Positions 20,342 through 24,245 of a DNA stretch of 24,245 nt are shown here, in pieces. The notes under the pieces were generated by a model. It was given only the letters and a program-made list of their open reading frames with translations, had not been told where the DNA came from and made no database searches. Numbering within the stretch: the first letter of the stretch is position 1; the number at the start of each line of letters is the position of its first letter. Made by a program: the position numbers and the translations under genes. Source of the stretch: DASQTB01 sp035642095 (lineage in GTDB: Bacteria; Actinomycetota; UBA4738; CALAEC01); the NCBI GenBank assembly GCA_035642095.1, contig DASQTB010000160.1:1-24245 (forward strand), in the 5' to 3' direction.

Positions 20342-21286
20342 GTGGGCGGCCGGACGGCGATCGGCATCGATCTCGGCGGGACCAAGGTCGCCGGGATCGT
20401 CTTGGACGAGGAGGGCCGGATCCTGTCGAGGGACGAGCGTCCCACGCCCCAGACGGATGCCGAGGCCGTGATGGAGGCCGTCCACGTCGTCGTCCGGGAG
20501 GTGACCGGGGGAGAGGCACCGGTGGCCGTGGGCGTGGGTGCGGCGGGGTTGGTCGATTTCGCCGCCGGCATCCTGCGGTTCGCCCCCAACCTGCCCCTCC
20601 GGGAGATCCCTCTCCGGGACGAGGTGGCCACCCGCAGCGGTCTGTCGTGCGTCGTGGACAACGATGCGAACGCTGCGGCGTGGGGTGAGTTCCGATTCGG
20701 GGCAGGGCGCGGGGCCCGGCACATGCTGCTGGTCACGGTGGGGACCGGTATCGGTGGCGGCATCGTGTGGGACGGCGCCCTGTATCGAGGCGCTCACGGG
20801 TTCGCCGCCGAGATCGGCCACGTGATCGTGGAGCCCGGCGGCCCGAGGTGCGGGTGCGGCAACCTGGGATGTTGGGAGCAGGTGGCCAGCGGACGAGCGC
20901 TGGACCGTCTGGGTCGGGAGGCCGCTCGGAACGATCCCCACGGATCGATCGCCCGGCAGGCCGGTGGCGGAGACGTCCAGGGCGCCCACGTGTCGGCGGC
21001 GGCCCGGGAGGGCGATCCCGTGGCCATGACCATCGTTCGGGACGTGGGGAGACGGCTGGGAGAGGGACTGGCGGGCCTGGTGAACACTCTCGATCCGGAG
21101 GTGGTCGTGGTCGGGGGCGGCGTCGCAGACGAGGGTGAGATCTTCCTGGGACCGGCCCGACGGGCCTTCCGGGAGGCGGTGGAGGCGCCCGAGCATCGGC
21201 CGGACGTTCCCATCGTCGTGGCCGGTCTGGGCAACGACGCGGGGGCCATCGGAGCCGCGGCATTGGCCCTGGAGCTCGGCCGGTAG
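20342..21286 (+). CDS. glk: ROK-family glucokinase
   Basis: This 314-residue protein has all ROK landmarks: the phosphate loop DLGGTK (10-15), the catalytic Asp108 (DNDANAAAWGE), GTGIGGG, and the zinc site His160, Cys170, Cys172, Cys177 (GHVIVEPGGPRCGCGNLGCWEQ). ROK enzymes of this type phosphorylate glucose with ATP or polyphosphate at the start of glycolysis and can affect carbon-source control. No DNA-binding domain is present, so it is a kinase, not a ROK repressor. GTG 20342 begins 6 bases after the Vms1-like gene's stop. A grouping of ArsA-like, small and ROK glucokinase genes is also what I recall for other actinobacteria, though not checked. Confidence 0.9.
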   Translation: MGGRTAIGIDLGGTKVAGIVLDEEGRILSRDERPTPQTDAEAVMEAVHVVVREVTGGEAPVAVGVGAAGLVDFAAGILRFAPNLPLREIPLRDEVATRSGLSCVVDNDANAAAWGEFRFGAGRGARHMLLVTVGTGIGGGIVWDGALYRGAHGFAAEIGHVIVEPGGPRCGCGNLGCWEQVASGRALDRLGREAARNDPHGSIARQAGGGDVQGAHVSAAAREGDPVAMTIVRDVGRRLGEGLAGLVNTLDPEVVVVGGGVADEGEIFLGPARRAFREAVEAPEHRPDVPIVVAGLGNDAGAIGAAALALELGR

Positions 21287-21299
21287 CGTCGTCTCGGGG

Positions 21300-21305
21300 T
21301 AGCCT
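21300..21305 (+). promoter_or_regulatory. -10 element of the LLM-class oxidoreductase gene
   Basis: TAGCCT lies 7 bases before ATG 21313, in the 26-base gap after the glucokinase stop. Confidence 0.5.
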
Positions 21306-21312
21306 GCCCGCC

Positions 21313-22209
21313 ATGAAGGTCGGGCTCATCCTCCCGATGTTCACCTCGGACACGGGAAAGGTCCTCGACGCAGCCCGGGAGGCCGAGGCCCTCGGCTTCG
21401 ACGGCGTCTTCGCCTTCGACCACTTCTTCCCGCCGGGCGGGTCCCCGGACCGGCCCGCCCTGGAGGCGTTCGCCACCCTGGCCGCCGTGGCCGCGGTGAC
21501 GGATCGGGTCACGGTGGGAACGCTGGTCACTCGGGCTTCCCTCCGGCCGGCGGGGCTGCTGGCCAGGAGCGCGGCCTGGCTGGACGCGAGCTCCGGCGGC
21601 CGGTTCGTGCTGGGCATCGGCACGGGTGACCCGATCGACCTTCCCGAGCATCGGGCGTACGGCATCCCGATGCTCTCCAAGGAGGAGCGCCGAGCGCACC
21701 TGGCGGAGACGTTGTCGTCACTCCGGGCCCTGTTCCGGGGCCAGGGGTTCCCCGGTGGGCGGTGGGTCCCCCCGCTCCGGGGACCGCTGCTGCCGGCTCC
21801 GGCACGACCCGGCGGGCCCCCGATCTGGGTGGCCGGCCAGGCCGATCAGGTGGTTCGATTGGCCGGGCGGCTGGCCGACGGATGGAACGGCTGGGGGCAC
21901 GATCCATCGGGGTTCGCCGGGAGGGTCGAGCTGCTCCGGGCCGCCGCCGGCGGGCGGTCGGTGGAGCCCACCTGGGCCGGCATCGTCCTGGCCGGCCGGG
22001 ACCGGGCCGAGACCGGGGAGCTGGTGGCCCGGCGCCGGGCTCGAGGGCTCGACGACGAGGCATGGACGGGAACGGCCGACGACCTGGCCGAGCACCTGGG
22101 CCAGCTCGAGACCTCCGGAGCCACCTGGGCGGTCATGGTCCTGGCCGGACCGGCCGATCGGCGCCGCCTGGTGGCCCAGAAGGTCCTTCCGGCGCTGTCC
22201 GGGCGCTGA
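21313..22209 (+). CDS. LLM-class (probably F420-dependent) oxidoreductase
   Basis: This 298-residue protein has the luciferase-like monooxygenase TIM barrel: MKVGLILPMF at the start, EAEALGFDGVFAFDHFFPPG, TDRVTVGTLVTRASLRPAGLLARSAAWLDASSGGRFVLGIGTGD, and GPPIWVAGQADQVVRLAGRLADGWNGWG. In actinobacteria, members of this length mostly use F420 rather than FMN; this is family inference. The substrate is unknown. A TAGCCT box 7 bases before ATG 21313 supports the start and independent transcription. The stop lies within a 19-base palindrome (22208-22226), so termination or regulation of the next gene takes place at the same site. Confidence 0.87.
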   Translation: MKVGLILPMFTSDTGKVLDAAREAEALGFDGVFAFDHFFPPGGSPDRPALEAFATLAAVAAVTDRVTVGTLVTRASLRPAGLLARSAAWLDASSGGRFVLGIGTGDPIDLPEHRAYGIPMLSKEERRAHLAETLSSLRALFRGQGFPGGRWVPPLRGPLLPAPARPGGPPIWVAGQADQVVRLAGRLADGWNGWGHDPSGFAGRVELLRAAAGGRSVEPTWAGIVLAGRDRAETGELVARRRARGLDDEAWTGTADDLAEHLGQLETSGATWAVMVLAGPADRRRLVAQKVLPALSGR

Positions 22210-22226
22210 CCGAACAACGTTCGGTC
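22208..22226. promoter_or_regulatory. Palindrome over the -35 of the cDPGS-family gene
   Basis: GACCGAAC-AAC-GTTCGGTC is a perfect inverted repeat with 8-base arms and overlaps the LLM stop codon. It reaches the region where the -35 of the next promoter should lie (about 22223-22228; -10 TATCCT 22246-22251). ACCGAAC...GTTCGGT resembles TetR-family operators. It could alternatively act as a hairpin terminator, though there is no T tract. Confidence 0.5.
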
Positions 22227-22245
22227 ATTCTCGGGGTCCGCCAGA

Positions 22246-22295
22246 TATCCTTTGACCGCCCCGATGGGGGCGTACCCTCGTTCTCCACAGGAGGT
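22246..22295 (+). promoter_or_regulatory. Promoter -10, leader hairpin and strong SD of the cDPGS-family gene
   Basis: TATCCT at 22246-22251 predicts a start near 22258. CGCCCC-GATG-GGGGCG (22257-22272) forms a hairpin at the very start of the mRNA, and a perfect AGGAGGT SD (22289-22295) is 4 bases from GTG 22300. This leadered, SD-led arrangement contrasts with the leaderless genes elsewhere in the window. Confidence 0.55.
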
Positions 22296-22299
22296 TCCG

Positions 22300-23610
22300 G
22301 TGAAGAAGGTCCTGATCATGGGCGCCGCGGGGCGAGACTTCCACAACTTCAACGTCGCCTACCGGGACGATCCCGAGGTGGAGGTGGTGGCGTTCACCGC
22401 CACGCAGATCCCGGGAATCGAGGACCGACGGTATCCACCGGCGCTGGCGGGGACCCGGTATCCGGACGGCATTCCCATCCGGCCCGAGGAGGAGCTGTCG
22501 ACCATGATCGGGCGCCTCGCCGTCGACGAGGTCGTGTTCGCCTACTCGGACGTCTCCCACCAGTACGTCATGCACCGAGGGAGTGAGGTTCTGGCCGCGG
22601 GGGCCGCGTTCACCCTCCTCGGTCCCGATGCCACGATGCTGGACTCGACCAAGCCCGTGGTGGCCATCTGCGCGGTACGCACCGGCTCCGGCAAGAGCCA
22701 GACCACCAGAGCGGTGGTCCGAGCCCTCCGGGACCAGGGCCGGACCACGGTGGTCGTGCGGCATCCGATGCCCTACGGGAACCTGGTGGCCCAGAGGGTC
22801 CAGAGGTTCGCCTCGTACGAGGACCTGCTCGAGGCGAAGGCCACGGTCGAGGAGCGGGAGGAGTACGAGGCCCACCTGGCGGCGGGCTCGGTCGTCTACG
22901 CCGGTGTCGACTACGAGGAGATCCTGAAGGCCGCCCAGGCGGAGGCCGACGTGGTCCTCTGGGACGGGGGCAACAACGACCTTCCGTTCTTCCGTCCGAA
23001 CGTGCATCTGGTCGTGGCCGACCCCCACCGAGCCGGGCACGAGACCACGTACCACCCCGGCGAGACGAACCTCAGGATGGCCGATGTCATCGTCATCAAC
23101 AAGTGCGACACCGCGGAGCTTGAGAAGATCGAGGCGGTCGAGGAGACGGCCAGGGAGCTCAATCCGACTGCCGTCGTCATCCGGGCCGACAGCCCGGTCA
23201 CCGTGGACGAACCCGACGCCCTGGAAGGAAAGCGGGTCCTGGTGATCGAGGACGGACCGACGCTGTCGCACGGCGAGATGACCTACGGCGCCGGAGTGGT
23301 CGCCGCCCGACAGCACGGTGCCGCCGAGATCGTCGATCCCCGTCCGTATGCGACGGGGTCGCTGAAGGCGGTCTACGATCGGTACCCCGTCGGCCCGGTG
23401 CTGCCGGCCATGGGCTATTCGGCCGGGCAGATCCAGGAGCTCGAGCAGGCCATCGATCGGGCCCCGGTCGACGTCGTGGTCATCGCCACCCCGGTCGATC
23501 TGGCCAAGGTGGCCGACATCCGGAAGCCCTCGGTCCGGGTCCGCTACGAGCTCCAGGAACGAGACGGTTACCCGACGATCCCCGAGCTCCTGAAGGAGCG
23601 GCTGGAGTAG
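22300..23610 (+). CDS. Cyclic 2,3-diphosphoglycerate synthetase-family P-loop protein
   Basis: This 436-residue protein has a Rossmann-like N-terminal domain (MKKVLIMGAAGRDFHNFNVAYRD), a P-loop GSGKS at 129-133 (AVRTGSGKSQTTRAV), a central catalytic region (DVVLWDGGNNDLPFFRPN) and NKCD at 267-270, a GTPase-like base-recognition motif. It matches the family of archaeal cyclic 2,3-diphosphoglycerate synthetase, which cyclises 2,3-diphosphoglycerate with ATP; bacterial members often lack proof of that activity. GTG 22300 is fixed by the perfect SD; an in-frame extension to 22252 is rejected. Carbamate kinase begins 2 bases after its stop, so a role in carbamoyl-phosphate or phosphoryl-group metabolism is possible. 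NKCD and the pairing suggest it may be a GTPase with a different substrate. Confidence 0.82.
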   Translation: MKKVLIMGAAGRDFHNFNVAYRDDPEVEVVAFTATQIPGIEDRRYPPALAGTRYPDGIPIRPEEELSTMIGRLAVDEVVFAYSDVSHQYVMHRGSEVLAAGAAFTLLGPDATMLDSTKPVVAICAVRTGSGKSQTTRAVVRALRDQGRTTVVVRHPMPYGNLVAQRVQRFASYEDLLEAKATVEEREEYEAHLAAGSVVYAGVDYEEILKAAQAEADVVLWDGGNNDLPFFRPNVHLVVADPHRAGHETTYHPGETNLRMADVIVINKCDTAELEKIEAVEETARELNPTAVVIRADSPVTVDEPDALEGKRVLVIEDGPTLSHGEMTYGAGVVAARQHGAAEIVDPRPYATGSLKAVYDRYPVGPVLPAMGYSAGQIQELEQAIDRAPVDVVVIATPVDLAKVADIRKPSVRVRYELQERDGYPTIPELLKERLE

Positions 23611-23612
23611 CG

Positions 23613-24245
23613 ATGGCCCGCGTGGTGATCGCCCTGGGCGGCAACGCCCTGCTCCGGCGGGGCGACGAGGATTCGGCCGAGGTCATGCGGAAGAACGCGC
23701 GGATGGCCGCCGAGAGGGTGGCCGACGTGGCCGACCTCGGCTGGGAGATCGTGGTCACCCACGGCAACGGCCCCCAGGTGGGCCGGATCCTCCTCCAGAA
23801 CGAGGCCGCCCGGGACTGGGTCCACCCGATGCCCCTCGACGTGTGCGGCGCGGAGAGCCAGGGCCAGATCGGGTATCTCCTCCAGGTCACGCTGGGAGAT
23901 GTGTTCTTCGAGCGGGGGACCGAGCGTCCCGTGGCCACCGTGCTCACGTTCACCCGAGTGCCGGCGGACGATCCCGCGTTCCGGAACCCCACCAAGCCGA
24001 TCGGACCGCACTACGAGGAGGCCGAAGCGAAGCGCCTCGCGTCGGAGCGTGGGTGGCAGGTCGCGTCAGGGCCCGAGGGGCAGTGGCGGCGGGTCGTGCC
24101 CTCGCCGAAGCCCTACTCGATCGTGGAGGCGTCGGTGATCCGGCAGATGGCCGAGAGCGGCGTGGTGGTCGTCGGCTGTGGGGGTGGCGGCGTACCGGTG
24201 ATCGAGGAAGGACCTCGGCTGGTCGGTGTCGAGGCGGTCGTCGAC
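23613..24245 (+). CDS. arcC: Carbamate kinase, N-terminal part (3' end outside window)
   Basis: The frame runs from ATG 23613 off the right end, giving 211 residues of an expected total near 310. It has the amino-acid kinase signatures of carbamate kinase: ALGGNAL (residues 7-13), VTHGNGPQVG, LDVCGAESQGQIGY, the NPTKPIGP segment typical of ArcC, and VVGCGGGGVPVIEE. The enzyme interconverts ADP plus carbamoyl phosphate and ATP plus carbamate plus, in most bacteria, makes ATP in arginine, purine or cyanate breakdown. Only 2 bases separate it from the cDPGS-family stop, so the two genes form an operon. No arcA or arcB is visible; they may lie further downstream. Confidence 0.93.
   Translation, partial: MARVVIALGGNALLRRGDEDSAEVMRKNARMAAERVADVADLGWEIVVTHGNGPQVGRILLQNEAARDWVHPMPLDVCGAESQGQIGYLLQVTLGDVFFERGTERPVATVLTFTRVPADDPAFRNPTKPIGPHYEEAEAKRLASERGWQVASGPEGQWRRVVPSPKPYSIVEASVIRQMAESGVVVVGCGGGGVPVIEEGPRLVGVEAVVD

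Noticed and set aside
1..24245. Mobile element, prophage, CRISPR or toxin-antitoxin system
   Set aside because: No transposase, integrase, direct-repeat array, tRNA attachment site or shift in base composition was seen; gene content is core-metabolic and uniform in codon use.

Overview
The window looks like one contiguous, gene-dense chromosomal segment from a very GC-rich bacterium (roughly 70% G+C by eye), most likely a member of the Actinomycetota and possibly a deep or uncultured lineage. The clues are two F420-type oxidoreductase families, a DnaQ-UvrC type nuclease, a LexA box of the Gram-positive/actinobacterial CGAAC-N4-GTTCG form, an ArsA/Get3-like ATPase next to a ROK glucokinase, and many apparently leaderless genes. 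The taxonomic call is inference from gene content. I see no rRNA, tRNA, CRISPR array, insertion sequence or phage gene, and no intergenic stretch longer than about 135 bases.

Left part (1-8369, all + strand): the end of a YbaK-type aminoacyl-tRNA deacylase; an IscA/SufA-type Fe-S carrier; two adjacent MetE-like genes that look like the N- and C-terminal halves of cobalamin-independent methionine synthase; korAB for 2-oxoacid (probably 2-oxoglutarate):ferredoxin oxidoreductase; a small zinc-ribbon protein; a PPOX/F420-type flavoprotein; an orphan receiver domain, a second zinc-ribbon protein and a DUF72 protein in a tightly overlapping run; and a 36-residue single-span membrane protein.

Middle part (8370-16476, mixed strands): a thiolase and a DnaQ exonuclease-GIY-YIG (UvrC/Cho-like) fusion on the minus strand. 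The fusion has a perfect LexA box between its -35 and -10 elements. Divergent from it on the plus strand are a small zinc-ribbon protein and an alpha-methylacyl-CoA racemase-like CaiB/BaiF protein, then another Cys-rich small protein. A minus-strand trio follows (SAM methyltransferase, FemAB-like GNAT acyltransferase, YgfZ folate-binding protein), then a 37-residue membrane peptide, a strong hairpin and a double-zinc-ribbon membrane protein.

Right part (16516-24245, all + strand): a metallophosphoesterase, an SRPBCC protein, an ArsA/Get3-like ATPase with a C-terminal HSP20-like domain, a small CPVGFCPIG protein, a Vms1/eRF1-like peptidyl-tRNA hydrolase homologue, a ROK-family glucokinase, an LLM-class F420 oxidoreductase, a cyclic-2,3-diphosphoglycerate-synthetase-family P-loop protein and the start of carbamate kinase.

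The strongest patterns beyond ordinary annotation are: (i) a recurrent TANNNT -10 box placed 6-9 bases before the start codon at about a dozen genes, indicating widespread leaderless transcription and refining several starts; (ii) SOS-type control of the DnaQ-UvrC fusion; (iii) a Get3-like/Vms1-like neighbourhood that could be an undescribed bacterial protein-targeting or nascent-chain-release module, in a window that also encodes two tiny single-span membrane proteins; and (iv) a split MetE pair with altered zinc sites. All functional statements rest on motif recognition by eye; no database search was run.
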